Below, piece after piece: positions 43,652-54,568 of a stretch of DNA of 64,000 bases. The stretch's first letter is position 1. Each line of letters starts with the position of its first letter. Both the position numbers and the translations under genes were made by a program. Where the stretch lies: NCBI GenBank assembly GCA_033557465.1, contig CM066044.1, forward strand, positions 191,758,184 to 191,822,183. The letters are read 5' to 3'. The notes below the pieces were generated by a model. That model ran no database searches. It worked only from the letters and a program-made list of their open reading frames with translations, and had not been told where the DNA came from. The stretch is from Ichthyophis bannanicus. Lineage: Eukaryota; Chordata; Amphibia; Gymnophiona; Ichthyophiidae.

Positions 43652-44567
43652 CTAGTTTAAAAGCTGCTCTATCTCCTTTTTAAAGGTTAATGCCAGCAGT
43701 CTGGTTCCATCCCGGTTAAGGTGAAGCTCATCCCTTTGGAAGAGCCCCTCCTTTCCCCAGAATGTTCCCCAGTTCCTAACAAATCCAAAACCCTCATCTC
43801 TGCACCATTGTCTCATCCACGCATTGAGACTCCGGAGCTCTGCCTGCCTTTTGGGTCCTGCGCGTGGAACAGGAAGCATTTCGGAGAATGCTACCCTGGA
43901 AGTTCTGGATTTCAACTTCCTACCTAAAAGCCTAAATTTAGCCTCCAGAACCTCCCTACCACATTTTCCTATTTCATTGGTACCGACATGTACCAAGACA
44001 GCAGACTCCTCCCCAGCACTATCTAAGACCTTATCTAGGTGGCGCGTGAGGTCCGCTACCTTCGCACCAGGCAGGCATTGTTACCAGGCGATCCTCACGT
44101 CCACCAGCCACCCAGCTATCTACATGCCTAATGATCGAATCACCAACTATAACGGCTGTCCTAACCCTTCCCTCATGGGCACATGGCCCTAGAGAAACGT
44201 CCTTGTTGCGAGAGGATTTTACATCACCTGGAGGACAGGTCCTAGTTACAGGATCACTTCCTGCCACACCAGGGTGATGCTCTCCTGTCACGTGACCTCT
44301 CTCCTCAATGGCAACAGGGATGCTGCCAGACTGGAGGTGGGACTTCAGGACTTTATCCCTGTAGGTCTCGTCTATGTACCTCTCTCTTATGCTTTCCAAG
44401 TCTGCTACTTTAGCCTCTAGAGAACGGACTCGTTCCCTGAGAGCAAAGAGCTCCTTGCACCTAGTGCACACGTAAGACCTCTCACCAACTGGGAGAAAAT
44501 CATACATGTGACACTCAATGCAAAAGACTGGAAAGCCCCCATTCCGCTGCTGGACTGCTGTCTGCAT
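43652..44567 (-). pseudogene. CR1 ORF1: zinc-finger and esterase-like protein
   Basis: The N-terminal FCIECHMYDFLPVGE and VCTRCKELFALRERV is a Cys-pair motif followed by a coiled coil. The esterase/SGNH-like part shows VIVGDSIIRHVD, VHVGTNEIGK and a late DELHLNRDG block. This layout is typical of CR1 ORF1, an RNA-binding protein. A frameshift near 44000-44060 splits it. Confidence 0.88.
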
Positions 44568-45023
44568 CTTAGTTTTAAGTTTGTGTTTAGATCTAAGTTC
44601 TTTACTTACTAAGGGTTGCTATGGATATTTATACTAATAAAACTGTACCCTAATACGTGTAATATACCTTGTTCACCTGAAGCTTAACTAATCTCAGGTC
44701 CTTAGTGTATGACTGATTTGGGTAATGAGCTTCACCTGAGAGCTCCTCCTGTCTTTTAAGATGTGTAAGTACCTATAAAGCTACGATTATCCCAGGGGTC
44801 GGTGGGGGTGGGGAGGGAGGGAGGGAAATAACATTAAAAGAGGGCTGCTACACAGTACCCTGTCTTGTGCTGCTGAGGTAAGCTATATTCTGATTTGATT
44901 TAAATTATAGCTCTGCTGCTAGGCTCTAACATCTTATGAAATTTAAACTACAAGCTCTCTGCTGGGTTCTAAATTTAACCAGAAAGCTCTCTTCTTTGTT
45001 TTAAATTTAAGCTCCCTTTTTCT

Positions 45024-45267
45024 AGTCCTCACAACCCTCTCTCCTTCCCTAGTAATTGCTCCTTTACCGTCTTTTATTTTGCCGTCTTTTAGATATGTCT
45101 TCTGACTGAGCAAGATGGTACCCTTGGGTGGGAAGGGGACCACACATGCATGGTAGCATCTCCCAAAGGCTTTTTTTTGGAAAGCTGGGGGGATGCTTCC
45201 GCACTCTTATGTGAGGACTGTTTCCTGCTGTTCCTGGAGAACACCTGTTACAGGTGAGTAACTATGC
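45024..45267 (+). repeat. End of ICR and right ITR of B
   Basis: It resumes CTCACAACCCTCTCTCC and runs to CACCTGTTACAGGTGAGT and AACTATGC. The GTCGGCGCCGACGTC block is deleted. Confidence 0.88.
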
Positions 45268-46042
45268 TTTCTGGACTCTATGGCAGGTAAACTGAATTTG
45301 GCCCTTTTGGCAGAGCCCACATGTGACCTCTCCAATGGTTTCCGCTCTCTTGTTGGTTGCCTTGCTCACAGACCTTTGAGATCAGCCTTACCCCTTTTGC
45401 CTTCAGAAGCATCCAGCCTGATTTGGTGGACCCAGCCAACCAGTTTGAACAAGGAAATGCCTCTGGATGATCCTGAATGGCTTATCCTAATTTCAGATGC
45501 TAGTCTGGCTGGGGTACTCATTGCGAGGGAGGCAACCACACCACCTGGTTGCAGGTTGAGCAATCTGGGTGTTCTCAGGCAATGCCACAGCAGTGGCATA
45601 TGTCAACTAGGACAGCACAATTTGTGTGGGAGTGGTCCTGGAGGTGTCCCTCTTGTTCCCATTGGCAGAGCAGAATTTTCTGGCCCTGTCTGCGCAGCAC
45701 ATTGCAGGCACGGACATTGTGGAAGCGAACTTGCTCAGTTGTCATACTCTCAATTTGGGGGAGTGAGAGCTAGCATCATCCACATTCCAGCAGGTAGGGC
45801 AGTCCCTGGATGGATTTTGTGGTGATACATGTCTGTGCCAAAATAGAGAAGTCCTTCAGTCAGTGCAAGGAGCATGGTACCTAGGGCATTGATGCCCTTG
45901 TTCAACCTTTGCCTCAAAAGCCTCTTCTGTAAGTGTTCCTGCATTGGCCTCTGGTCGGGTGGATGCCTTATTAGGTAGAGCATTACTCGAGTCTAATGAT
46001 TCTGATAGCACCAGATTGCCCGTGAAGATCATGTAGTACATT
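45268..46042 (+). pseudogene. RNase H and methyltransferase-like remnant of Z
   Basis: Continues Z after B. ILISDASLAGVLI (from DAS-x-x-GWGAH), the QAMPQQWHMSTRTAQFVW block, a QFGGVRASIIHIPAG equivalent of the YLPG block and a final LMILIAPDCP match to MILIAPRWP. Broken by stops. Confidence 0.75.
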
Positions 46043-46160
46043 TAAGGCTAATCAGAGAGAATATTTTTTCACTCCGCATGTATTCAAACTCTGGAATTCA
46101 TTACTGGAGAATGTAGTAAAAACTGTTAGTGTAGCTGGGTTCAAAACAGGTTTGTACTAA
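46043..46160 (+). mobile_element. CR1 RT C-terminal fragment
   Basis: It encodes NQREYFFTPHVFKLWNSLL then VVKTVSVAGFKTGLY, the conserved C-terminus of CR1 RT. It lies between Z and G. Confidence 0.7.
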
Positions 46161-46190
46161 TTCGGTCGCTGTCGGGGTCTCCCGACAATT

Positions 46191-47726
46191 GTGAGCGCTC
46201 CTGCGCTCATTCGCTCAGCACCCTTCGGCGTTCCCAAAAGTCAGACAGGGAGCGGCCCCGCAAGGTATCCTTCACAGAAGCAGAGGCCTCTGGCAAAGGC
46301 ACCCAGTCTCCTGAGAGCATTCCAGGTAAGGACCTTCTCGACGCCCGACCCGTTGACCCCGGGATCGGCGTTGCAGGGCCCCATGCCCAAGTGGTGGTCC
46401 CGCATGCTGGCGCTGGAACGCAGCATTTCTGTGTATATTGCTTCCCAGCAGGCCCTCATGGCCAGCTTTGCTGACGCGCCCAGAGACCGTGGTACACCAA
46501 AATCCATCCAAGAAACCCCCGAGAGCTGTGGGCCTCGTGACGGTATTCGGCGTAGGTCTGGCTCGCCCTCCTGTTCCTCGGAGGTGAGATCTTCCAGGGC
46601 CTCTGACTCCAAGCAGACACCGGCCATTGGACAGGGCTATCTGTCTGGCTCGGACTCCTCGACCGATTTCTCGGAGTGGGAGTCCGATGGGGACACCTCC
46701 CCCGAAACCTGTACGCACTGGAACCTTTTGTCGGACTCCTCCCAGCCCGAGTTCCAGCGGCACTCGCCACCTGAGGACACCTCCTTTCTGGTGTCTGTTC
46801 GGGACATGACATGTGCCCTTAACCTGCCCACTCAGGCCGAGGAGGACCCTCATGCTGAAGAACTCGATATTGTTCAGTACGAGTCCTCGCCCAGGGAATC
46901 TCTCACTGTGTCGGTTCCTCCTATTCTCTCTCAACTGCTGCTCTGCTTGTGGGAGGCCCCCACCTCAGTCCCTTTCGTGAGCAAGCGCCTTGACACTATG
47001 TACAAAGTACAATGTGGGCAAGGTTTCAGGAAGACCCAACTCCCCCACACCTCTATGGTGGCGGAGTTGGCCATGAGGAAGCAGAAGAGCCCAAAATTGC
47101 ACCCGTCGGTGCTGCCCGGCCGAGAGTTGAGAGCCCTTGATGCCCTGGGCCTCAAGGCCTACCAAGGCTCCATGCTTTCTTGGCGCATTCAGGCATACCA
47201 ACTATACATCGGTATGTTGTGTGATTTAGCCAAGGCGCTTGGAGGGTTCTCCACGGCCCCTCAGATTTGGCACTCTGCTGAAATCCGTCACAGACTGCTC
47301 CAAATACTTCTCCTGAGCTGCCTGCAATGGGTTTGAGTCTTCGGCTCGGGTGGCAGCTGCGGGCATCGGGGCCTGCCACCAGGCATGGCTCCAATCCTCG
47401 GATTGGAGCAATGAGTGCTGGAGAAACTCATGGACGTGCTCTTCCTTGGCTAGCAGCTCTTCAGCCAGTCGATGGAGGATAAAGCCGCAGAGAGAGAGAC
47501 AGAGTTCGTCACCAGAACCCATCTCTCGCACAAGACCTCCACTGTGCCCCAAAAGAAACAGCCAGCCAAGAAGCCCGTCTTTCCTCAGAAGGGCCTCCAG
47601 TACCAGGGCTATCTGCTATACTCTGCGACCATCCCGGCAAAGAGTAAACCCGTCCAGGGGCATCGTGAACCGAAAGGGCCAAAAGCCCAAACTCCGGCTC
47701 CTTCGCAATCCGCTCAGGGGTTTTGA
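46191..47726 (+). pseudogene. gag of G, 5'-truncated
   Basis: Homology begins near LERSISVYIASQQALMASFA. SPPEDTSFLVSVRDMTCAL, EELDIVQYESSPRESLTV, ILSQLLLCLWEAPTS, KTQLPHTSMVAELAMRK and YQGSMLSWRIQAYQLYIGML follow. The frame shifts near 47230-47400. The tail is basic and ends GGG TTT TGA C. Confidence 0.85.
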
Positions 47727-47727
47727 C
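47721..47727 (+). other. Putative +1 frameshift site at gag stop (G)
   Basis: GGG TTT TGA C. The +1 frame opens with DAFSIASRPP, matching FDSLSIAS of C and D. Confidence 0.5.
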
Positions 47728-49682
47728 GCCTTCAGCATAGCCTCTCGCCCTCCAGCGATGCAGCAGCCAGTGGGGGGGACGCCTGTCTTATTTCGCCCTG
47801 TCGTGGGCCTCCATCACCTCAGACACCTGGGTTCTCCAGGTCATCCGAGATGGCTATCACCTTCGCTTCGATAGGCTTCCATTTCCCTTCTCCCCATCCG
47901 AGCCTCCTCGACTCCCCACGCACCAGCTTCCGCTGCAGCGGGAATTACACTCTCTCCTTGCCCAGTGGGCGGTCGAGAAGGTCCCTTCGCACTTTTGAGG
48001 TCGGGGCTTCCATTCCCCGGTACTTCCTCGCCCCGAAAAAGACAGGGGGTCTGCGGCCCATCCTCAACCTCCGCAAGTTGAACACGTTCTTGGTGCAGGA
48101 GAAATTCAAAATGTTTATTTTTATATACCGCACTTTTTCAGATCAGTGCGGTTTACATATAACATTAGAACAGCTTGCATAGAACAATTTACATTCAATC
48201 CCTTGGCGTTCTGCCCTTCCTCCGACAGGGCGACTGGCTATGCTCCTTAGATCTAAAGTACGCTTACGCTCGCATCTTAATCCACTCCCAGCACAGGCAA
48301 TATATGCGCTTCAGGGTGCAGGGAGAGCACTTCCAGTACAGGGTGCTCCCCTTCTGCCTTGCGTCTACCCCGCGAGTCTTTACAAAGTGCCGCCTCATGG
48401 TCGCTGCCCGTCTCCAGCGTCAGGACGTGCCAGTCTTTCCCTACCTCGACGACTGGCTCATCATGGGCTCCTCGGTCGAGGAAGTCCGGCAAGCGATATC
48501 GCGAACCATCCTTCTGCTGGAGTACTTGGGGTTCTTGGTCAACTACCAAAAGTCCCACCTTGAGCCGGTACAGACACTCGAGTTCATCGGGGCGCACCTG
48601 GATACTCAGCGGGCAGCCGCCTTCCTTCCAGTGGATTGAGCTGTCCGCCTCCGAGCTCTGGCGGCCCAAGTCCAGAACACTCCCCGGGTCACCGCTCGGA
48701 CCATGTATGTGGACCCCATGCCCACCTACACATGCGGACAGCTCAGTGGTGCCTCAGCACCCAATGGAGCCAGTCCATCGGTCACCTCAGGGAACCCCGT
48801 CAGAGTCCCTGAACTGCTGGCAAAACCCCCGCAACCTTCTGCGGGGATTGCCCTTCCAGGCCCCTCAGCACGATGCGGTGCTGACGACAGATGCTTCCCT
48901 GCTGGGGTGGGGAGCCCACTGCAGACCACTATGCACGCAGGAGTAGTGGTCGCCAGAGGAGTCTCGAGCAGCAGATGAATCTGCTTGAGCTCAGGGCGAT
49001 TCGGTGGGGCCTGAGGGCCTTCGAGGGCCACCTCAAGGGGAAGTCGGTCCTCGTGCAGACCGACAATCGTATGTTGGTGGTGTTCTACATCAACAAGGAG
49101 GGAGGCACTGGGTCGCACTCCCTCTGCTGGGAAGCGGTCCTCATCTGCTCTTTTGCTGTCGGGCGGAAGAGGTCCCTCAAGGCGACCTACCTTCTGGGTC
49201 AGGAGAATGTCCTGGCAGACAGGCTCAGCAGAATTCTTCGCCCCCACAAATGGCGGCTGGATCCAGAAGTAGCGGGCTGGCTGTTCCTCCACTGGGGCAC
49301 GCCGGCGATAGACCTCTTTGCCAGTCCCCAGAACACGCAGCTTCCGTGCACTTATGGGCCGGTACCACACACGAGCAGGGAGAGCCCCAATGCATTCCTT
49401 CTGGACTGGTCGTCCAGCCTGCTCTATGCATTCCCTCCCTTCCCTTCCCTCACATCGTGAGAACCCTTGTCCAAGGTTCAGTGGGATCGGGCATCGTTGA
49501 TCCTCATAGCCCCTTTGTTTCCTCGCCAGCCTTGGTTCCCACTCCTGCTCCGTCTGTCGATGGAGCCTCCTATTCCCTTGGGCTCTGCCCCAGATCTGCT
49601 GACACAGGAAGAGGGGCGGGTGCAACACCCGAACCTAGCCTCTTTATCCCTCACGGCCTGGCGGCTGAATGGGTCTCCCTAG
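47727..49682 (+). pseudogene. RT-RNase H-methyltransferase-like pseudogene (G)
   Basis: A G-run near 47780 shifts the first block. KKTGGLRPILNLRKLN, a SINE at FKM, SLDLKYAYARILIHSQHRQ, LPFCLASTPRVFTKC, catalytic FPYLDDWLI intact, LTTDASLLGWGAHC, VQTDNRMLVVFYINKEGG, YLLGQENVLADRLSR, AIDLFASPQN, YAFPPFPSL and LIAPLFPRQPWFPLLLRL follow. A few stops and indels are seen. Confidence 0.88.
48113..48192 (-). mobile_element. SINE-like hairpin insert in G RT
   Basis: TATATACCGCACTTTTTCAG and CAGTGCGGTTTACATATA form a stem. It interrupts RT between FKM and LGVLPFLRQGDWL. Same family as the inserts at 42512 and 62405. Confidence 0.6.
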
Positions 49683-49847
49683 CCCCTCTGGCCTTTCTAG
49701 AGGACGACGAGGAATTTCTCCTCGCCTCTAGGAAGGACTCCACTAGACGAGACTACGCCTTCAAGTGGAGACGCTTCTCGGTCTGGTGCTCGGAGCTCCA
49801 GATCGACCCCTTCTCGTGCCCCATTTCATGGATTCTGCAGTACCTCC
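49674..49847 (+). pseudogene. Tyrosine recombinase of G, segment 1
   Basis: RRDYAFKWRRFSVWCSE then SWILQYL. Cut after CAGTACCTCC by the Penelope-like element. The frame is also open upstream through the RNase H and methyltransferase region (from about 49004). Confidence 0.85.
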
Positions 49848-49888
49848 GACACCAAGCTGGGCAGCACACTGCCACGCAGGCAAACAGC

Positions 49889-50477
49889 GAACAGTACAAA
49901 AACGTAGGCAGGTGTGAGCTCTCACCAATACTTTATTGATCCATATATGTAAAGGGAGACCTGACCCGACACAGGCCGTGTTTCGATAAATTCTTCTTCA
50001 GGGGTTGGCTCACCTTATACTAAAAACACATAAATAAATTAAAACACAAGCATAAAAACATAAACAAACTAATACATCATGTATAACACTGTAAGAACGC
50101 GATAATAAATAAATAATAAGCTTGAAAAGTGTAAAAAACAAGTTATTGTTCATAAACTCATGAATACAAACTTATATTAACATGTATCACACTAAGATGT
50201 GTAAAAAAACATGTAAAACATAAAAACTATTAGAGGCTAAAAAACTCCCTTGTTAAAACTAAAGTAACACTAATGTGTATGTGAAACAATGATAACAAAT
50301 GAATGTTAATCAAAAACTAATAAATAATAAAATGATTAAAAAAACATATTGTAAATACCATTATTACCACATAAATAAAATCAATGGTACAAGTAAACAT
50401 GTCAATGCAGCATGGAGAAAAGCAAAAGGAATGGAGGACAAGGAGCAGGAGTGAAAAAAACATTACCTTAAAAACCG
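49889..50477. repeat. Left inverted repeat of the Penelope-like element
   Basis: GAACAGTACAAAAACGTAGG through GGAGTGAAAAAAACATTACC is inverted at 54360-54568 plus 56230-56600. Confidence 0.9.
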
Positions 50478-52042
50478 TAAATAGGGATACGCCAATAAAG
50501 TAAATTTGTTCTGAAAATGAAACAACTTTCTGTAACTGCAAAGAGGATGAAAAAAAGAGGGGTTTTTAGTATCAACGCACTTATTACATTCAAAAAATCA
50601 TCGATCTCTTTGAACCTTTAAAATATCATTAATTAAAATATCATTAGTTAAAAACGTATCAGGCTGTGAGGGCCGGACGCTGAGATGTGGTATGAGATCA
50701 GTATGTTTGCAAGATGTAATTTACCACTGGCAGCGTATAGTGATCGTGATCTCTTGTCTAGGTGATGCAGACATGCTGCAACCATTCAAATGTGGCCTTC
50801 TGTATACTGACTCAAAACTGAATATAAAAATTATGTATTAAAAAACTTTAAAAAGATGATAATCACGTTCAGTCTAAAAACTGAATACAAATTGTAATTG
50901 ATCACCGACGGCATGTGTGTATGATCATGATCCGAAGGACAAACGTCTTCCTTACTGTTCAATGCTCTCTTCAAAACTATTAGCCGCCATGTACGCTAAC
51001 ATTTTGGCTATACAAATCTTTCTCTAATAAAATTAAACAAAATGACTTAAAAATGACAACATGCAATCTTATCAACAGACCACCAGACAGATGAAGTGGG
51101 TTTTTGTATAAAACAATTTCACCATTATATAAAAAACGCTATACAGAATCGTTAGACTAAGAAAACCCACCTAGGACGCATAGGATTCTCGCCGTGACAC
51201 CTACTGCCAAAGCAATTTACCACTCAAAAAAAGAAAATGTATCTGAAGTCATTTACACCAATCGCATAAAATTCACCCTAAGATTGCCTGATATTAAACG
51301 TAAATATGACACAATGTAAAAACCTTACATCTGCAAACCGCCAACACTACTAAAACCAGGAAGGCAGCATCAACTTCTCAGCGGCAACTAACCGAATAAA
51401 AAAGACGCTAGCGCATGCATGTAGGGTTAGAAACAGCACGAACAAGCGCGCAAAAAAGTGATTATATGTAATTCTATGAGGATTTATTTTAAAAAAGGAT
51501 GTGTGTACCAATGTTTATAAATATTATCTACAACATAAGGGAATGAAAACCAAACAGTGGCTAAAAAACAGCACATACGCCAAAGGTGATCAACTGGGAA
51601 TCAATGAATAAAAAACCTGCGGTTATGAAATAAAACCTTGTGCAACAAAAAATTAAAATCTTGTTTTATAAAAAGTAGAACCGACACTCACCTAATAAAT
51701 ATAACAAGAATAATACCAAAAATTGCAACAAAATCAGCATTGCTGTTTATGAATACAAATGCAATCAGATAGTCTCTACTCAATCCATTAGCTAATAAAA
51801 CAGACTAAAACCTCAATTAAGAACCACCGACCTAATTAGCCAGCACCTAAAACGTATATAATCCATATATATCAAGCAGTAAATAAATAAATACATGAAA
51901 CTAAGAAACAAATAAATATATAAATATGTAAAAACACGCCATAAGAATAAAAACCACGCCATAAGGATAAAGAAGCAAACCTGACTCCAAACTGACAAAC
52001 TTGTATTCACAAAATTAACCTCCTTACAAAAAAACAGAAAAA
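50478..52042. other. Non-coding interior of the Penelope-like element
   Basis: A/T-rich with no coding homology, between the left inverted repeat and the end of the GIY-YIG frame. Presumably 3' untranslated, though unusually long. Confidence 0.5.
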
Positions 52043-52558
52043 TCACGTTCGGCATTCAACCCATGTGGAGTTGAGAGTGTTAAGAGCAAAAATGTATTTC
52101 TGTTCTAACTGGAGAATAGTCCTCTCAATATTTCCGCCTCTCCAATTCAATCTCACTTTTTTAATAACACAGAATTTCAAGTCTGGCAATTTGTGTGCCT
52201 TGTCAATCCAGTGTTGCACCAGCGGTTTGTCTGTTAATTGTCTCTTAATGCAGCTTTTGTGTTCTATTACACGCACACGAACACTCCGTTTGGTTTTGCC
52301 TACATAAAGGAGACTACATGGACATTGTATAATGTAAATGACATGTGTGGTGTCGCAATTGTTGAAAAAATCATCAATGTGAAATGGCTGCTGTGTCACT
52401 GGATGTATGAAAACCTTCCTTACAGGTAAAACATTTAAACAAACTGAACAATGACCACACTGGTATTGCCCTTTATATACAGAAAGGGGTTTTTTTTCTG
52501 TGAAAGCGGAGGGCACCAATAAATTACGGAGATTAATGTTGCGTTTGTGCGCCACCAT
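52043..52558 (-). CDS. GIY-YIG endonuclease domain of the Penelope-like element
   Basis: Cys motif CGHCSVCLNV, then VIYIIQCPCSLLYVGKTKRS (GIY-YIG core), VRVIEHKSCIKRQ, VQHWIDKAHK and a terminal RTILQLEQKYIFALNTL. Open frame of about 171 residues. In Penelope-like elements this domain nicks the target. A frameshift separates it from RT. Confidence 0.9.
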   Translation of the reverse strand: MVAHKRNINLRNLLVPSAFTEKKPLSVYKGQYQCGHCSVCLNVLPVRKVFIHPVTQQPFHIDDFFNNCDTTHVIYIIQCPCSLLYVGKTKRSVRVRVIEHKSCIKRQLTDKPLVQHWIDKAHKLPDLKFCVIKKVRLNWRGGNIERTILQLEQKYIFALNTLNSTWVECRT

Positions 52559-54448
52559 AAATTTGGGTGTCTTGAGAACCAGGAATTGCCTGAATCAAAT
52601 GCCATTCTTTTTTAAGAATGGTAACAATCCGTTGTGACTGTAAGGAATATAGTAACGGACAAACCATTTTAGTATCTCTCTTACTTTTATTATCATGTGA
52701 ATTATCTGCCTTTGTCCGTGAATAATTGCGTGCTCTAGAGTAGGCTCTATGGATGTATCGCTGAGGATATTGACGTGCTTCAAATCTTTCTTTTAAGTCT
52801 TTAGCTTGTAACTCAAAATCAGCGTCAGTGGTACAATTCCTCCTAACTCTAAGAAATTGACCAACAGGTAAATTATTTCTTAGTGCAGGATTATGGAAAC
52901 TTTGATAGTGGAGCAACTGATTCCTGTCAGTTGGTTTTCTGTACAGCTTCGTAATAAATCCCTTCCCTTCTCTCTGAATTACTAGATCCAAATATGGGAT
53001 TTGCACCAGATCATAGGTAATTTGAAAGCGTAAATTTTGGTCTAAGTCATTTATCCATACATTGAATGCGGACAAGTCCTCCATAGAGCCATCCCATATA
53101 ATAAAAATATCGTCAATGTACCTAATTCACAATTTGACTCTGGATTCAAAAGGATGAACTTTGAGAAAAGTATTTTCAAATTTGCACCTATACAGGTTGG
53201 CTATGTCTGGTGCCATAGATGACCCCATTGCCACCCCCTTAATTTGTTGATAATATATATCTCTAAAACAAAAGAAATTTTTACATAGTGCTATCTCTGC
53301 CAAAATTAAAAGAAAGGAGGTAGAAATGCGTGTATATTCTGTCCGATCCACCAAATACTCCTCAATGATGTTCAAGGCTTCAGACTGTGGAACGTTAGTA
53401 TATAATGCTTCAACATCTAAGGTAACTAATAAAACCTCTGAATCCAAATCATTAAATGTTGAGAGAATATCAATAACGTGTGAAGAGTCACGAACATAGG
53501 CATGCGTGTAATATGAGGCCTTAAAAGAATGTCCATCAATTGGGAGATGGGTTCTAGAAGTGACCCAATGGCGGAAACAATGGGTCGGTCCAGGGGATCT
53601 GTGAGAGACTTATGGATCTTAGGGATCACATAAATAGTAGGCATAACCGGTTTTTCAACAATCAAAAATTCTTTCTCTTTTTTGGTAATGTGCCCTGTTT
53701 CAAAGGCACTGATAACAATGTTATCTATTGTGCGTTTCAAGGTCTCTGTAGGGTCACCATCAAGACGTAAATAAAAATTCTTATCATTAAGCTGTCTAGT
53801 AATTTCAGCTAGATATTTATTCTTGTCCATAACTACCACAGCACCTCCCTTGTCCGCTGGTTTGATGATAATTTTACTATTTGTCTGTAATGCTTTAAGA
53901 GCTTGTCGCTCATGAGATGTTAAATTTTGAAACGGTAAGTGGTCATTTTCATGAATCTGTTCAACTTGTTGCATCACGACTTTTTCAAAGGCCTCAATGA
54001 GGGGATCTGTTTTTGGAGGGGGGACCCAAGTGGATGGTCTACTAATAATTGAAATATCACCATGAGATTTAGCTTGATCATTAAAAAAATGACGTATGCG
54101 GATTTTCCTAAAGAACTTGTACAAGTCAATTTGAGTTTGAAACGGATCATATCTCCTGACGGGTACAAATGATAATCCCCTATTTAAAACAGAAACTTCT
54201 TCGGTCGTGAGATTATATCCAGAAATATTAATTACATTACTAGATTCTAATACTTTCTTTCGTATGTCCGTTCTCCCATCCATTGTCCTCTCCCCCTTCC
54301 CCTCCCCCGGCCCTGTCCTTGATTTGTTTTGTAATCGCCATACTGTATCTTGTTGTGGTTTTAAGGTAATGTTTTTTTCACTCCTGCTCCTTGTCCTCCA
54401 TTCCTTTTGCTTTTCTCCATGCTGCATTGACATGTTTACTTGTACCAT
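52533..54448 (-). pseudogene. Penelope-like reverse transcriptase
   Basis: GLSFVPVRRYDPFQTQIDLY, IIIKPADKGGAVVVMDKNKY, PTIYVIPKIHKSLTDP, RPIVSAIGS, VTLDVEALYTNVP, GVAMGSSMAPDIANLY, catalytic YIDDIFIIW and PYLDLVIQREG. A frameshift near 53490, an in-frame stop (53129-53127) just before the catalytic motif, and a frameshift near 52545 break it. The first part (54448-54360) reads the inverted repeat, so the real start may be MDGRTDIRKK near 54283. Confidence 0.9.
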
Positions 54449-54568
54449 TGATTTTATTTATGTGGTAATAATGGTATTTACAATGTTTTTTTAATCATTT
54501 TATTATTTATTAGTTTTTGATTAACATTCATTTGTTATTGTTTCACATGCACATTTGTGTTACTTTAG

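Larger units (their letters stand above)
40336..45023 (-). mobile_element. Near full-length CR1 LINE in the ICR of B
   Basis: Minus strand, with a 4-bp flank repeat AGTC (40332-40335, 45024-45027). It has a 3' untranslated CR1 tail (TGGCCACTGTTAGAAACAGA), ORF2, ORF1 and a 5' untranslated region of about 450 bp that ends just before B resumes. One SINE-like insert lies in ORF2. Confidence 0.9.
15161..45267 (+). mobile_element. DIRS-like element B, second level of the nest
   Basis: The left ITR lies at 15161-15320. The right ITR lies at 45023-45267. Gag is split in three, and RT and recombinase are decayed. B is interrupted by a CR1 (16732-19718), by element E (19929-36842) and by a second CR1 (40336-45023) in its ICR. 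Homology resumes across each gap. Own sequence totals about 5.5 kb. Confidence 0.9.

Noticed and set aside
3612..45267. Repeated CCATATGTGAGGACT units as a possible tandem or CRISPR-like array
   Set aside because: They are the ICRs and ITRs of separate DIRS copies at irregular distances, not an array.
46191..46300. MSAPALIRSAPFG start as the true gag start of G
   Set aside because: The upstream Cys/His region is missing and these codons do not align to other gags, so the copy is truncated.
48726..49628. Minus-strand open frame of 300 codons in G
   Set aside because: Antisense of the RNase H and methyltransferase-like region, no independent support.
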